From contig CALSTO010000001.1 in NCBI GenBank assembly GCA_943789295.1, positions 186,001-250,000 on the forward strand: DNA of 64,000 nucleotides, read 5' to 3'. The notes under the pieces were generated by a model. That model was not told where the DNA came from and ran no database searches. It saw only the letters and a program-made list of their open reading frames with translations. A program made the translations under genes and the position numbers. Positions within the stretch are counted from its first letter, which is position 1. Each line of letters opens with the position of its first letter. The stretch comes from MAG-121220-bin8 sp002700465 (GTDB lineage Bacteria; Bacteroidota; Bacteroidia; Flavobacteriales; Flavobacteriaceae). Below, piece after piece: positions 1 to 9,274 of the stretch.

Positions 1-1
1 G

Positions 2-187
2 GGTAGTGACCCAAAAACATCTGTTGTTAATGAATTTGAACAATTACATGATGTTTCAAATGTATTTGTAGTGGATGCTGGCCCTTTTGTCTCTCAAGCA
101 GATAAGAACCCAACTTGGACTATTATGGCATTAGCATGGAGAACTTCGGATTACATTGTAGATCAGTTTAAAAAACAAAATTTCTAA
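2..187 (+). CDS. GMC family oxidoreductase, C-terminal end only
   Basis: The window opens inside a reading frame whose last 61 codons are visible. It contains the stretch VFVVDAGPF followed by NPTWTIMALAWR, which is the C-terminal FAD-binding end of glucose-methanol-choline oxidoreductases, where a His/Asn pair normally acts near the flavin. The stop at 185-187 lies 3 bases before the next gene, a gluconate-2-dehydrogenase-subunit-3-like protein. That pairing is the usual layout of membrane-linked sugar or alcohol dehydrogenases in Bacteroidetes. The substrate cannot be told from this piece. The N-terminus, including the dinucleotide-binding motif, is outside the window. Confidence 0.85.
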   Translation, partial: GSDPKTSVVNEFEQLHDVSNVFVVDAGPFVSQADKNPTWTIMALAWRTSDYIVDQFKKQNF

Positions 188-190
188 ATC

Positions 191-898
191 ATGAACAGAA
201 GAGATAGTTTAAAATCATTGGTATTTGGCTCTATTGGTGTAGGTGTTTTATTAGAAGGTTGCGTGTCTGGTGTTGATAGCGAAACCGTAGCTAATTCTTT
301 AAAAAAGTTTAATTATGGAAGAACTCCTGAGGAAAAGGAGTATGATAAATTACTTTTTTCAAAAAAGTGTTTTACTAACAATCAAATGAAATTAATTTCT
401 GAGATTAGTAATTTAATACTTCCTCCAAATGAATTTGGATCAATAAATGACGCAGAAGTGCCTGAACTAATTGAGTTTATGGCTAAAGATATACCAAGCT
501 ATGAAGCTCCTTTAAAAGACGGTCTAGCTTCCTTAAATCAACATTCTAATAAAAAATTTAAAAAAGTATTTGTTGATTGTGACGAAAATCAACAAAAATC
601 AATATTGGATTTAATGGCTTATCCAGACCCTAATTTATCCAGCTCAGAACAAACTGATGATATTAAATGGTTTACCTTGTTTAGAAATTTAACAATGACA
701 GGTTATTATACTTCAAAAGTTGGAATCAAAGAATTAGGATACAAAGGGAATACTCCAAATGTATGGGACGGTGTTCCGCAGGATGTATTGGATCAATATG
801 GATTATCTTACGATCAAGATTGGTTAGCTAAATGTGTGGACCAGACAAAAAGAAATGATGTAGCAGAGTGGGATGATCAGGGTAATTTGGTTACTTAA
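191..898 (+). CDS. gluconate 2-dehydrogenase subunit 3 family protein
   Basis: A 235-residue protein that begins with NRRDSLKSL, a twin-arginine-like start, then a hydrophobic stretch ending in LLEGC at residue 24. It may therefore be exported by Tat and perhaps lipidated. The body (residues about 55-200) fits the small subunit of GMC-type dehydrogenases (gluconate_2-dh3 family), including the segment LFRNLTMTGYYTSKVG near residue 165. The family escorts or anchors the flavin subunit in the periplasm. It starts 3 bases after the GMC oxidoreductase stop, so the two are co-transcribed. A hairpin terminator follows at 915-940. The real substrate is unknown. Confidence 0.85.
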   Translation: MNRRDSLKSLVFGSIGVGVLLEGCVSGVDSETVANSLKKFNYGRTPEEKEYDKLLFSKKCFTNNQMKLISEISNLILPPNEFGSINDAEVPELIEFMAKDIPSYEAPLKDGLASLNQHSNKKFKKVFVDCDENQQKSILDLMAYPDPNLSSSEQTDDIKWFTLFRNLTMTGYYTSKVGIKELGYKGNTPNVWDGVPQDVLDQYGLSYDQDWLAKCVDQTKRNDVAEWDDQGNLVT

Positions 899-914
899 TT
901 ACAGTGTAAAAGCA

Positions 915-940
915 AAAAGTCTCTATAAATAGAGACTTTT
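915..940. terminator. bidirectional terminator hairpin
   Basis: An 11-bp perfect stem (AAAAGTCTCTA against TAGAGACTTTT) with a TAAA loop. It sits between the convergent dehydrogenase gene (plus) and tRNA-Phe (minus). Both strands end in a T run, so it can serve both transcripts. Confidence 0.75.
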
Positions 941-941
941 G

Positions 942-1014
942 TGGTACCTCCAGGAATCGAACCAGGGACACAAGGATTTTCAGTCCTTTGCTCTACCAAC
1001 TGAGCTAAGGTACC
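942..1014 (-). tRNA. tRNA-Phe(GAA)
   Basis: Read on the minus strand this is a 73-base cloverleaf. The acceptor stem GGTACCT pairs with AGGTACC, the discriminator is A, the D arm carries TTAGCTCAGTTGG, and the anticodon stem AAGGA/TCCTT holds loop CTGAAAA with anticodon GAA. The T arm has GGTTCGAATCC. CCA is not encoded. A near-consensus promoter precedes it and a terminator follows. Confidence 0.97.
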
Positions 1015-1035
1015 ATTGCTTTTTTTTTGCAAGAG

Positions 1036-1066
1036 CAAATATATATTCTTTTATTAGAGAAGCAAA
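1036..1066 (-). promoter_or_regulatory. Bacteroidetes-type promoter of tRNA-Phe
   Basis: On the minus strand TTTG (1063-1066) is followed after exactly 19 bases by TATATTTG (1036-1043). This matches the Bacteroidetes primary sigma consensus TTTG-N19-TANNTTTG. The tRNA starts 21 bases downstream. Confidence 0.7.
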
Positions 1067-1088
1067 AAATCATTTAATAAATCTTGTT

Positions 1089-1096
1089 TATTTTTG
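1089..1096 (+). promoter_or_regulatory. -7 box upstream of coaX
   Basis: TATTTTTG matches TANNTTTG. It overlaps the first possible TTG start (1094), so if it is used the coaX message begins near 1103 and the second TTG at 1115 is the true start. No clear TTTG is seen at the -33 position. Confidence 0.4.
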
Positions 1097-1114
1097 GACT
1101 TAAATACAAATAAA

Positions 1115-1837
1115 TTGAATTTAGTTATAGATTTAGGAAATTCCTCGCTGAAAGTTGCGCTTTTTGATAAAAACGTAATGATAAATAAATTTATTTATTC
1201 AAATCAATCTTTAGATTATATTTTAGATATATACAATAATAATACTATTGATAATTCTATTATATCAAATGTTTCAACTATCGATAAAAATATTTTAGAT
1301 TTTTTAAAAATCAATTCTAATTTAATTTCTATCAATGAGTTTATTGATTTACCATTCATTAATTTATATAAAACTAAAAACACATTAGGTCATGATCGAA
1401 TAGCACTTGTAAGTGCAGCAGCAGTTAATTTTCCAGGTCAAAACATATTAATTATTGATGTAGGAACATGTATAACATACGATTTTAAAAACAGTAAAAA
1501 CGAGTATTTAGGAGGTGGAATTTCACCTGGAATTCAGATGAGATTCAAATCTTTAAACTCGGAAACTTCTAATCTACCTTTATTAACAATTAATCTAGAC
1601 AATAAATTATTGGGAGATGATACAGATAGTTCCATTAACTCTGGTGTTATAAATGGAGTTATCTCTGAAATTGACGGCTTAATTAATCAGTACCAAGAAA
1701 GGTTCAAAAACATTAAGATAATTTTAACAGGTGGTGATTCTGATTTTTTGCTCAATAAGATAAAAAATACCATCTTTGCTGATCAAAATTTCCTTCTAAA
1801 AGGATTAAACTATCTTTTAGAGGATAACATCAAATAA
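1115..1837 (+). CDS. coaX: type III pantothenate kinase
   Basis: Phosphorylates pantothenate, the first step of coenzyme A synthesis, in the cytoplasm. It is an ASKHA-fold kinase. The first phosphate loop is DLGNSSLKVALF at the N-terminus, the middle holds TLGHDRIALVSAAA, a second loop reads IIDVGTCITYDF, and YLGGGISPGIQMR follows, all typical of CoaX. About 240 residues is normal for the family. I chose the TTG at 1115 because family members begin only a few residues before DLGN and because a -7 box overlaps the upstream TTG at 1094. The stop overlaps the next ATG by one base, so it heads an envelope operon. Confidence 0.93.
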   Translation: MNLVIDLGNSSLKVALFDKNVMINKFIYSNQSLDYILDIYNNNTIDNSIISNVSTIDKNILDFLKINSNLISINEFIDLPFINLYKTKNTLGHDRIALVSAAAVNFPGQNILIIDVGTCITYDFKNSKNEYLGGGISPGIQMRFKSLNSETSNLPLLTINLDNKLLGDDTDSSINSGVINGVISEIDGLINQYQERFKNIKIILTGGDSDFLLNKIKNTIFADQNFLLKGLNYLLEDNIK

Positions 1838-3093
1838 TGAAAAAACTTTTATTTACAATTTTATTTTCAGTTATTACTTTTAATAATTTTTCACAATCAG
1901 GAACCTCGTCGCCTTATTCTTTTTATGGCGTAGGTACCAGTACTTTCAAAGGATCAATTGATAATAGATCAATGGGAGGATTAAGTGTTTATTCTGATAG
2001 TATTCATTTAAATTTAACAAATCCTGCTTCTTTATCCGAATTAAAGAGAGTTAATTATTCGTTAGGAATAACTTATGATAATTTAACCTTTAAGTCTGAA
2101 AATGCTAATGAAAATTCAAACAGCTCTAATGTTAATTACTTAGCTGTTGCAATACCAACAAAGCACTTTACTTTTGCTTTTGGAGTAATTCCTCAAACTT
2201 CAGTAGGTTATCTTTTAGAAAGTAAGGATGAGACTGTTGTTCCAAACATTATTGACAGATATAGAGGCGAGGGTGGTGTTAATACTGCTTTTTTGTCTTT
2301 TGGAGTTAAACTTTTTAAAAAGATAAGTGTTGGTTTAACTACTAATTATGAATTCGGAAATTTAAATCACATAACTACTCGATTTTTAGAAGATGTTGAG
2401 CTAGCCACTAGGCTTGAAAGCAACTCATCTTTGAGTGGGTTGAATAATGTTTATTCTTTTATGTTTAGAGAAAAAATTTCAAATAAATTAACATTACATG
2501 CTACATATGTATCTAGTCAGAAGTTCGAGTTGGGATCTAATAACACTCAAACTTTATCCACATATTCACTGACTAATCAGTATGGTGGTGATGAGGAACA
2601 AATAGATTTAGGTGCTATGAATTTGGAAAAAACAGAAATTACAGTTCCTAAATTTCAAACTTTTGGAGTAGGATTAGGAGTTGATACTAAATGGTTTTTA
2701 GGAGCTGAGTATAAGTTAGTTGATGGAGGAGGATTAAATAATAAGTTGTTTGAACTTGATAATGTTGAATTTAAAAAAGGTTCTAAATTTTCTTTAGGTG
2801 GCTTCTACATTCCTAAATATGATTCTTTTACTAGTTTTTTTAGTAGGCTTGTTTACAGGGGAGGTTTTAGAGTTGAAGATTCTGGTCTTCATATAGATAA
2901 TCAGTCAATTAAAGAAGTTGGATTTAATTTTGGATTTGGAATTCCTTTTCAAGGATTTTCCAGTATTAATTTGGGATTTGAAATAGGTAAAAGAGGAACT
3001 ACAAATGCAGGTTTAATACAAGAAAATTTTTTTAGTGTTAGACTTGGAATGTCTCTAAGTGATCTTTGGTTTGTAAAAAATAAATACAATTAA
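1837..3093 (+). CDS. outer membrane beta-barrel protein, FadL/PorV-like
   Basis: A 418-residue protein with a signal peptide (MKKLLFTILFSVITF, cleavage after about residue 19). It is followed by SPYSFYGVGTS and the motif NPASL near residue 62, both common at the start of flavobacterial FadL/OmpP1-like barrels. The rest is alternating aromatic/hydrophobic strands rich in Gly and Asn, ending in strands such as FFSVRLGMSLSDLWF, consistent with a barrel that ends in an aromatic-containing strand. Its cargo is unknown. It overlaps coaX by one base and precedes a TPR protein and lptC. This order is familiar in Flavobacteriaceae but I know of no experimental role. Confidence 0.7.
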   Translation: MKKLLFTILFSVITFNNFSQSGTSSPYSFYGVGTSTFKGSIDNRSMGGLSVYSDSIHLNLTNPASLSELKRVNYSLGITYDNLTFKSENANENSNSSNVNYLAVAIPTKHFTFAFGVIPQTSVGYLLESKDETVVPNIIDRYRGEGGVNTAFLSFGVKLFKKISVGLTTNYEFGNLNHITTRFLEDVELATRLESNSSLSGLNNVYSFMFREKISNKLTLHATYVSSQKFELGSNNTQTLSTYSLTNQYGGDEEQIDLGAMNLEKTEITVPKFQTFGVGLGVDTKWFLGAEYKLVDGGGLNNKLFELDNVEFKKGSKFSLGGFYIPKYDSFTSFFSRLVYRGGFRVEDSGLHIDNQSIKEVGFNFGFGIPFQGFSSINLGFEIGKRGTTNAGLIQENFFSVRLGMSLSDLWFVKNKYN

Positions 3094-3143
3094 TAATTTG
3101 GGCATCGTTTTTGATCCTAACAAAAATTATAGAATAGAATATT

Positions 3144-4532
3144 ATGAAAAAAATTATATTTTTTAGTCTTACATTCTTATTGTCCTTTAATTTATTTTCT
3201 CAGCCCGATGAAGAATGCTTATCTAATCTATCAATTTTCGCTGAGTATGCAAAGGTCAAAAACTATGACGAAGCATACCAACCCTGGTTAGATTTAAAAA
3301 GTGAATGTCCTGATATAAATTCTGCTGTTTACGTGTTGGGCGAAAGAATGTTAAAGTCTTTTATTAAAAATTCACAAGGTGATGATAAAGAAAAGTTTAA
3401 AAAGGATTTAATTGATTTATATGGAGAATGGTTAACATATTTTCCTAAAAACAAAAGAGGTGTCAGTGAGGTTGGTAAGATTTTAGCTATTAAAGCACAA
3501 GCTATGATTGACTATAAATTAGCTAATGACAGAGAGGTTTTTGAAATATATGATCAGGCATTTAATAAAGATTCTAAAAGTTTTAAATCTCCAAAAGGTT
3601 TATATAATTATTTCAAAATTTATTTTAGATTGTACAAATCTGGGGAGGAAAATGTCTCACTTGAACAATTATTCGAGAAGTATGAAGAGTTAACTGAAAA
3701 ATTTGAGTTTGAGATGGGAGCTTATACAACTAAATTGGATAAACTCTTACAAAAAGAAAATAACAGTGATCCATTAACTTCAAGAGAAGTTAGAAACAAG
3801 AAAGTTTACGAAGTTAATATGGTAGCTTGTAATACTTATTTAAATAATCTCAATGCTATAATTGCTAAAGAATCTACTTGTGAAAACTTAATCCCATTGT
3901 ACAGAAAAAATTTCGATAAATTTAAATCAGATTCAGTTTGGCTTAACCGAGCTGCTAGTAGAATGGATAGTAAGGACTGTTCTGATGACCCATTGTTTGT
4001 AGAGCTTGTTGAAGCTTTACACGAACTAAACCCTTCCGCTAATTCTGCTTACTATTTAGGACTTTTGAATGATAAAAAAGGCGACACTAAATTAGCAATT
4101 CAATATTATAATGAATCGATAGATTTAGAGTCTGATAAGTTGAAAAAAGCAAAAACACTTTATAAAATTGCTGTTAAGTTTAAAAAATCTGGTCAGTTTT
4201 CTAAATCAAGAACATATGCCAATAAAGCATTAGGTTTTCAGCCCTCAATGGGAAGAGCATATTTATTAATAGCTAATTTGTATGCTAGTAGTGCAAATAA
4301 CTGTGGAAAAACTCAGTTTGAAAAAAGATCTATATACTGGTTGGCTCTCAAAGAAGCCAAAAAAGCAGGTTCAGTTGATGCCTCAGTTAGAAAACTTGCT
4401 AAAAAAACAGCTTTAAGTTATGAAGGAAGAGCACCGTCTAAAACTGATATTTTTAGTGAAGCCATGGGTGGTAAAACAATTTCTTTTAAATGTTGGATAG
4501 GTAAATCTGTTACCGTACCTTCATTAAACTGA
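3144..4532 (+). CDS. tetratricopeptide repeat protein, exported
   Basis: A 462-residue protein with a cleavable signal peptide (hydrophobic to about residue 19, ending SLFSQ-like). The C-terminal half carries TPR units, for example NSAYYLGLLNDKKGDTKLAIQYYNESI near residue 300 (shown only in part in the family consensus) followed by two more helical pairs to about residue 380. The N-terminal half is rich in charged helices and has several Cys residues (24, 61, 228, 247). The stop codon overlaps the lptC start by one base, so it is likely a periplasmic scaffold in the envelope operon. The partner is unknown. Confidence 0.75.
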   Translation: MKKIIFFSLTFLLSFNLFSQPDEECLSNLSIFAEYAKVKNYDEAYQPWLDLKSECPDINSAVYVLGERMLKSFIKNSQGDDKEKFKKDLIDLYGEWLTYFPKNKRGVSEVGKILAIKAQAMIDYKLANDREVFEIYDQAFNKDSKSFKSPKGLYNYFKIYFRLYKSGEENVSLEQLFEKYEELTEKFEFEMGAYTTKLDKLLQKENNSDPLTSREVRNKKVYEVNMVACNTYLNNLNAIIAKESTCENLIPLYRKNFDKFKSDSVWLNRAASRMDSKDCSDDPLFVELVEALHELNPSANSAYYLGLLNDKKGDTKLAIQYYNESIDLESDKLKKAKTLYKIAVKFKKSGQFSKSRTYANKALGFQPSMGRAYLLIANLYASSANNCGKTQFEKRSIYWLALKEAKKAGSVDASVRKLAKKTALSYEGRAPSKTDIFSEAMGGKTISFKCWIGKSVTVPSLN

Positions 4533-5062
4533 TGAATTTTTTAAGATTTTTAGTATTTATTCTCCTTTTTTCGTGCGAAGATAATTTTCAAGAAATACAA
4601 AAAATAAATAGCAAAAATTTATTACCCTTAGGGATTACTGAAAATTTAAAATTAATTTATACTGATTCTGCTAAAGTTAAAGCTATTCTTTATTCAAGCT
4701 TAAATAAAGATTTTACAAATAAAACCTTTCCTTATTCAGAATTTCCAAATGGTATTAAAATATCATTTTTTGACAAAGAAAATAATGAAACAATTGTTAC
4801 TTCTAATTATGCAATAATGTATAATAAAACTAATATAGTAGACATGAGAGGGAACGTAATTATTAATAATTATGATGGTTCTGAACTTAAAACAGACCAG
4901 TTGTTTTGGGACCCCGAACAAGAATGGTTGTTCACTGAAGAAAAATTTACATTTAAAAATATTGATTACGACATAGTAGCTACAAGATTAGATGCTAATA
5001 GATCATTTACTATATTTAATACAGGAGAACTTGATGGTAAAGTCTTAGTTGACGATAATTAA
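4532..5062 (+). CDS. lptC: LPS export ABC transporter periplasmic protein LptC
   Basis: A 176-residue lipoprotein-like protein. Residues 1-15 are hydrophobic and end in LLFSC, a lipobox with Cys15. The body fits LptC: a beta-jellyroll with YTDSAKVKAILYSS near residue 44, PYSEFPNGIKISFFD near residue 68, and MRGNVIINNYDGSELKTDQLFWD around residue 105 (the 'new strand / derivatised bond' signature of the Lpt bridge). LptC passes lipopolysaccharide from the inner membrane LptBFG to LptA. Bacteroidetes LptC is often annotated in exactly this position, between a TPR protein and a CNNM protein. Confidence 0.88.
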   Translation: MNFLRFLVFILLFSCEDNFQEIQKINSKNLLPLGITENLKLIYTDSAKVKAILYSSLNKDFTNKTFPYSEFPNGIKISFFDKENNETIVTSNYAIMYNKTNIVDMRGNVIINNYDGSELKTDQLFWDPEQEWLFTEEKFTFKNIDYDIVATRLDANRSFTIFNTGELDGKVLVDDN

Positions 5063-5069
5063 TTAATTT

Positions 5070-5258
5070 ATGAGTAATTATAGAAAAATTTCAGAATACA
5101 TTTACTTAGCAATTTCCTTTATTTCAATTTTTGAATATTTTTTTGGTAATAATTCATCTGAAAAAAGTAATATATTTTTAATATTGGCTGTATTCTCATT
5201 TGCAATGTTTTTATTCAGAAGACACTACAGAATTAAATTTAAAAATAGAAGGAAATAG
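5070..5258 (+). CDS. small two-helix membrane protein, unknown
   Basis: 62 residues with two probable membrane helices (about 10-26 and 33-50) and a basic tail (RRHYRIKFKNRRK). It lies 7 bases after lptC and 5 bases before the CNNM gene, so it is surely co-transcribed. I do not recognise a family. The position suggests an envelope role but nothing more can be said. Confidence 0.65.
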   Translation: MSNYRKISEYIYLAISFISIFEYFFGNNSSEKSNIFLILAVFSFAMFLFRRHYRIKFKNRRK

Positions 5259-5263
5259 ATTTA

Positions 5264-6529
5264 ATGGATAATCAAGTTTTAGTTATTCTTATTTCTGTAT
5301 TGTTTTCAGGTTTTTTTTCTGGAATGGAAATTGCTTTTGTGTCAACAAATAAAATTTTTTTAGAAATAGAAAAAAAACAAAAAGGTTTAGTTTCTTTTTT
5401 TATAAAAAAAATCACCAGAAATCCTTCTAAATTTATTGCAACCATGTTGCTTGGTAATAATATAGCTTTAGTTGTATATGGTATTTATTCAGGTAGATTA
5501 ATCATTGATATTTTATTTCCTGAACTTATTAATAATATATCAATTGATTTTAAATATGTTTTTTATCAAACATTGATATCTACTATTGTTATTTTAATAA
5601 CTGCTGAATTTTTACCCAAAGTATTTTTTCAAATTTATTCAAATAGACTTTTTAAATTCTTTTCTTTTCCAGCTTTTATTTTTTATTACTTATTCTCACC
5701 TCTAACTTTTGTATTCAATTGGATTTCAGATAGTGTTTTGAATAAATATTTTAAAACTAAAAAAGATGAATTAAAAATGGTATTTAGTAAAGATGAGCTA
5801 GGTGATTACATTAATCGAGAGATTGGTAGCGAAAAGGATGAGCATTTAGATTCAGAAATTCAAATATTTCAAAAAGCTTTGGAGTTCTCAGAAGTCAGAG
5901 CTAGAGAAATAATGATTCCTAGAGCTGAAATAGTTTCAGTGGATCGGTACGTGTCTCCTTCAAAATTGAAAGAAATTTTCATCAATACAGGCCTTTCTAA
6001 AATATTAATTCATCAAGAAAATATTGACAATATCGTTGGTTATATAAGTATTCAGCACATGCTTAATGATTACAAGAAATTTAAATCTATAATTACTTCA
6101 ATTGAATTTGTTCCTGAATCGATGTTTATTAATGACTTATTAAATCTTCTGACTAAAAAAAGAAAAAATATTGCAGTTGTTATTGATGAATATGGGGGGA
6201 CATCGGGAATTATCACTATTGAAGATATAATTGAAGAGTTAGTAGGTGAAATTGAGGACGAACATGATTCTCCAAAATTTTTAGAAAAAAAATTAAGTAA
6301 TAATCACTTTAGATTATCTGCTAGGTTGGGGGTTGATTATTTAAATGAAAAATTTAAATTGAATCTACCTGTAAGCGATCAATATGAAACTTTGGGTGGG
6401 TTTATTTTTTCGATAAATGAGAAAATCCCTGAAAAGGAAGATGAAATATTTTATAATAATTTAATGTTTAAAATTAAAGATGTATCAAGCTCGAAAATCG
6501 GGATTATAGAATTATTTATTGAAGATTAA
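5264..6529 (+). CDS. CNNM/CorC-type transporter-associated protein (DUF21-CBS-CorC)
   Basis: A 421-residue protein with three parts in the usual order. First is an N-terminal DUF21 (CNNM) membrane region with about three to four helices (to residue 150). Second is a CBS pair (about residues 200-325) with REIMIPRAEI and VVIDEYGGTSGIITIEDIIEELVGEI (partly quoted here). Third is a C-terminal CorC/HlyC domain with LGGFIFSINEKIPEKED. Proteins of this type are linked to Mg2+/Co2+ efflux; the old label is hemolysin C. GldE is a paralogue in gliding bacteria, but gldE usually sits with gldD, so I do not call this gldE. Confidence 0.88.
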   Translation: MDNQVLVILISVLFSGFFSGMEIAFVSTNKIFLEIEKKQKGLVSFFIKKITRNPSKFIATMLLGNNIALVVYGIYSGRLIIDILFPELINNISIDFKYVFYQTLISTIVILITAEFLPKVFFQIYSNRLFKFFSFPAFIFYYLFSPLTFVFNWISDSVLNKYFKTKKDELKMVFSKDELGDYINREIGSEKDEHLDSEIQIFQKALEFSEVRAREIMIPRAEIVSVDRYVSPSKLKEIFINTGLSKILIHQENIDNIVGYISIQHMLNDYKKFKSIITSIEFVPESMFINDLLNLLTKKRKNIAVVIDEYGGTSGIITIEDIIEELVGEIEDEHDSPKFLEKKLSNNHFRLSARLGVDYLNEKFKLNLPVSDQYETLGGFIFSINEKIPEKEDEIFYNNLMFKIKDVSSSKIGIIELFIED

Positions 6530-6597
6530 TTTTAAGAGTTTAACTTTTTTTTATTCCTAAGGATATTGTATTTTCGTTTGCTACAAAAAAAAATATT

Positions 6598-8724
6598 ATG
6601 GCTATTCTAGGACAAATTCGATCTAAATCTATTTTTTTAATTATTGTAATAGGTTTAGCATTATTTGCATTTGTAATTTCTGGTGTTTTTGATGGTAAAG
6701 GTTATCAAGCTCAAAAACCAGTTGGTGTCATTAACGGCGAAGATATATTAATTGAAGATTTTAGAGAACAAGTTGATTTTTTGGAAAGAAATTACAATCA
6801 AAAAGGAATGATTGCTGTAAATAATGTTTGGAATCAAAGATTAAGATCTGAAATTTTAAAACAACAATTTGAAATTACTGGAATCCAATCCGGTAAAGAT
6901 CATTTACAAAATATTTTAAAAAACAACCCTACTTTTAATTCAGATCAGCAATTTTTGAATGAAGCTGGAATGTTCGATATAGATAAATTTAAATCTCTAA
7001 TTATTGAATTAAAGACAACAAATCCAGAAGCATATGAGCAATGGAAAAATCAAGAAAAGATTTTTGAATCTCAATCAAACGAACAGATTTATTTTAATTT
7101 GGTTAACGCTGGGGTTAATTATACGCAATCAGATGGAAAATTTGAATATACTTTGCAAAATGACAATGTAGATATAGAATACGTTCAAATTCCTTATTCA
7201 TCTGTTGATGATTCATTAATATCTTATTCAAAATCTGACTTAAAAAAATATATTTCTAACAATAAAGATGAATTCAAAGTGAACTCTTCTCGCGATATTG
7301 AGTATGTTATTTTTGAGGAAAAACCTTCCTTAGAAGATGAAAATGCTATAAAAAACCGATTAAGTAAATTTTTAAAAGAGTCAAAAGAGTTCAATGAGGT
7401 ATCAAAATTAGAGGAGGTTACCCCAAGTATAATAACAGCTACAAATATTAAAGAGTTTATAAATGAATATTCTGAAACTAGTTTTGATTCTATTTATTTA
7501 CCAAAAGGATCTCTACCAGCTGATCATGCAAACTTGTTATTTAATTTAAACAACAATCAAACTTATGGCCCTTACCTTGACGGAGAGTATTTTAAAATCT
7601 CTAGAATGTTGGATAAAAAAATAGGTGGATCTGTAAGATCTAGCCATATTCTTGTAGCATATGAAGGCTCTAAAAATGCCAATCCTAATGTTTCAAGATC
7701 TAAAACCGAAGCTAAAAAAGAAGCTAATAATATTTTAAGAAAAATTAGAAAATCTCCAAAAAGTTTTACTGAGTTAGCTTTTGAATTTTCTGATGGTCCA
7801 TCAAAATCTAGTGGAGGCGATTTAGGTTTTGTTCAAGAAGGTAGTATGGTTAAGCCTTTTAATGATTTTATCTTTTCCAAAAGAGTTGGCTCTACTGGAG
7901 TTGTTGAAACTGATTTTGGTTTTCATGTTATAAAAGTAGTAGCAAAAGATGATTTGGTTTTACTTGCATCTATTACTGAAAAAAATGTACCCTCTGATGC
8001 AACAAGCGATAAAGTATTTAATTCAGCAACGAAGTTAGAAATGAATTTATCTAAGGATGGAGATTTAAATACTTTATCTAATAAAGAAAACTATACAATC
8101 AAAACTGTAAATGGTATTGAAATATTAGATAATGATTTTCCTGGTTTAAAAGATCAAAGAAGAATTGTTCAGTGGTTGTTTTCTGAGTCAACTAACGTGT
8201 CAGACTTCAAAAGATTTGATTTGCCTAAAGGGGGATATTTAATAGTACAAGTTACAAACATGGTTGATGAGGGTCTTTCTGATGTTCAGGATGTTTCTTA
8301 TAAAGTTCTTCCTATGGTTTTAAAATCTAAAAAGGCAGATATTATAATAAGTAAAAATGATAATTCTTTAAGCATAGATGAAATTGCTAAAATTAACGGA
8401 GTTGAAGTTAGAAAGGCATTAGCTTTAAATCAAAAAAATGCAACTATAAGTGGCTCAGGTCTTGAACCTTTAGTAATAGGATCTTCTTTTGGCACAAACT
8501 TAAATGAAACTTCAGATTTTATTATTGGAGAAAATGGAGTATATAAATTAAAAGTAATTAGAAGAAATGATATAAATTCTAACACTGATCCGATTGATTC
8601 AAATTTCATTATTTCTTATAAAAATCAGTTGTTAAATACTAATAGAACATCTGCTTTTACTAGAGTTTACGAATCATTAAAAGAAAATGCTGAGGTTACC
8701 GATAATCGATCAGTTTATTATTAA
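6598..8724 (+). CDS. SurA/PpiD-like peptidylprolyl isomerase
   Basis: A 708-residue membrane-anchored periplasmic foldase. Residues 1-33 form a single anchor (SIFLIIVIGLALFAFVISG). A SurA_N-like helical region follows (about 40-200). A parvulin domain covers about residues 345-445, with SHILVAYEG at its start, SFTELAFEFSDGPS and GGDLGFVQEGSMVKPF in the middle, and DFGFHVIKV at its end. A long C-terminal region (450-708) is typical of PpiD. It helps proteins that have just left the Sec channel to fold. It closes the coaX-lptC-CNNM run and overlaps the convergent DUF456 gene by 4 bases. Confidence 0.9.
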   Translation: MAILGQIRSKSIFLIIVIGLALFAFVISGVFDGKGYQAQKPVGVINGEDILIEDFREQVDFLERNYNQKGMIAVNNVWNQRLRSEILKQQFEITGIQSGKDHLQNILKNNPTFNSDQQFLNEAGMFDIDKFKSLIIELKTTNPEAYEQWKNQEKIFESQSNEQIYFNLVNAGVNYTQSDGKFEYTLQNDNVDIEYVQIPYSSVDDSLISYSKSDLKKYISNNKDEFKVNSSRDIEYVIFEEKPSLEDENAIKNRLSKFLKESKEFNEVSKLEEVTPSIITATNIKEFINEYSETSFDSIYLPKGSLPADHANLLFNLNNNQTYGPYLDGEYFKISRMLDKKIGGSVRSSHILVAYEGSKNANPNVSRSKTEAKKEANNILRKIRKSPKSFTELAFEFSDGPSKSSGGDLGFVQEGSMVKPFNDFIFSKRVGSTGVVETDFGFHVIKVVAKDDLVLLASITEKNVPSDATSDKVFNSATKLEMNLSKDGDLNTLSNKENYTIKTVNGIEILDNDFPGLKDQRRIVQWLFSESTNVSDFKRFDLPKGGYLIVQVTNMVDEGLSDVQDVSYKVLPMVLKSKKADIIISKNDNSLSIDEIAKINGVEVRKALALNQKNATISGSGLEPLVIGSSFGTNLNETSDFIIGENGVYKLKVIRRNDINSNTDPIDSNFIISYKNQLLNTNRTSAFTRVYESLKENAEVTDNRSVYY

Positions 8725-9212
8725 GCTAAAATTATTGTGTATACTTTATAAAAGTAAATACTCAAGAAAACAGTTGAAATAAGAAACTTTAATGCTGTTC
8801 CTACAGCAAGACCAATAAACGTTCCTAATGCAGGTTTTAAAGCCATTTTAAAATTAGACTTATCGATTAGTTCACCGCTGAAAGCACCTAAAAACGCTCC
8901 AAGAATTAATCCAAATGGTCCTCCAATAAAAAGGCCTATAAATAATCCAATAGTAGCTCCAATTAATCCATTTTTAGAACCTCCAAGTTTTTGTAATCCA
9001 ATTACTGGAATAAAAATATCTAATAAAAAAACAATAAAAGCGATCAAAAATGTAATTATTATTAAATTATTATTAAAAGGCATGTATGAAGTAAAATGAA
9101 TTATTAGAATACCTAACCAACTAGATAATGGACCAGGAATTACTGGAGTAAAACTTCCTATTAAGCCAGTTAAGCATAGAATTAAACCCAATATTAAAAG
9201 AAAAATATCCAT
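8721..9212 (-). CDS. DUF456 family membrane protein
   Basis: 163 residues with about four membrane helices and long glycine-rich stretches. The N-terminal LTGLIGSFTPVIPGPLSSW and the middle GATIGLFIGLFIGGPFGLI are the hallmarks of DUF456. The family has no known function. The gene is alone on its strand, converges on ppiD with a 4-base overlap, and diverges from the lipoprotein gene at 9275. Confidence 0.85.
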   Translation of the reverse strand: MDIFLLILGLILCLTGLIGSFTPVIPGPLSSWLGILIIHFTSYMPFNNNLIIITFLIAFIVFLLDIFIPVIGLQKLGGSKNGLIGATIGLFIGLFIGGPFGLILGAFLGAFSGELIDKSNFKMALKPALGTFIGLAVGTALKFLISTVFLSIYFYKVYTIILA

Positions 9213-9274
9213 AAAATTTTTAAATAGATTATTTATTTAAAATTATACTTAATTTTAGAATAAATAAATCAAAC

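Noticed and set aside
5264..6529. gldE
   Set aside because: The domain layout fits, but gldE normally pairs with gldD, and this gene is in the lptC-ppiD run.
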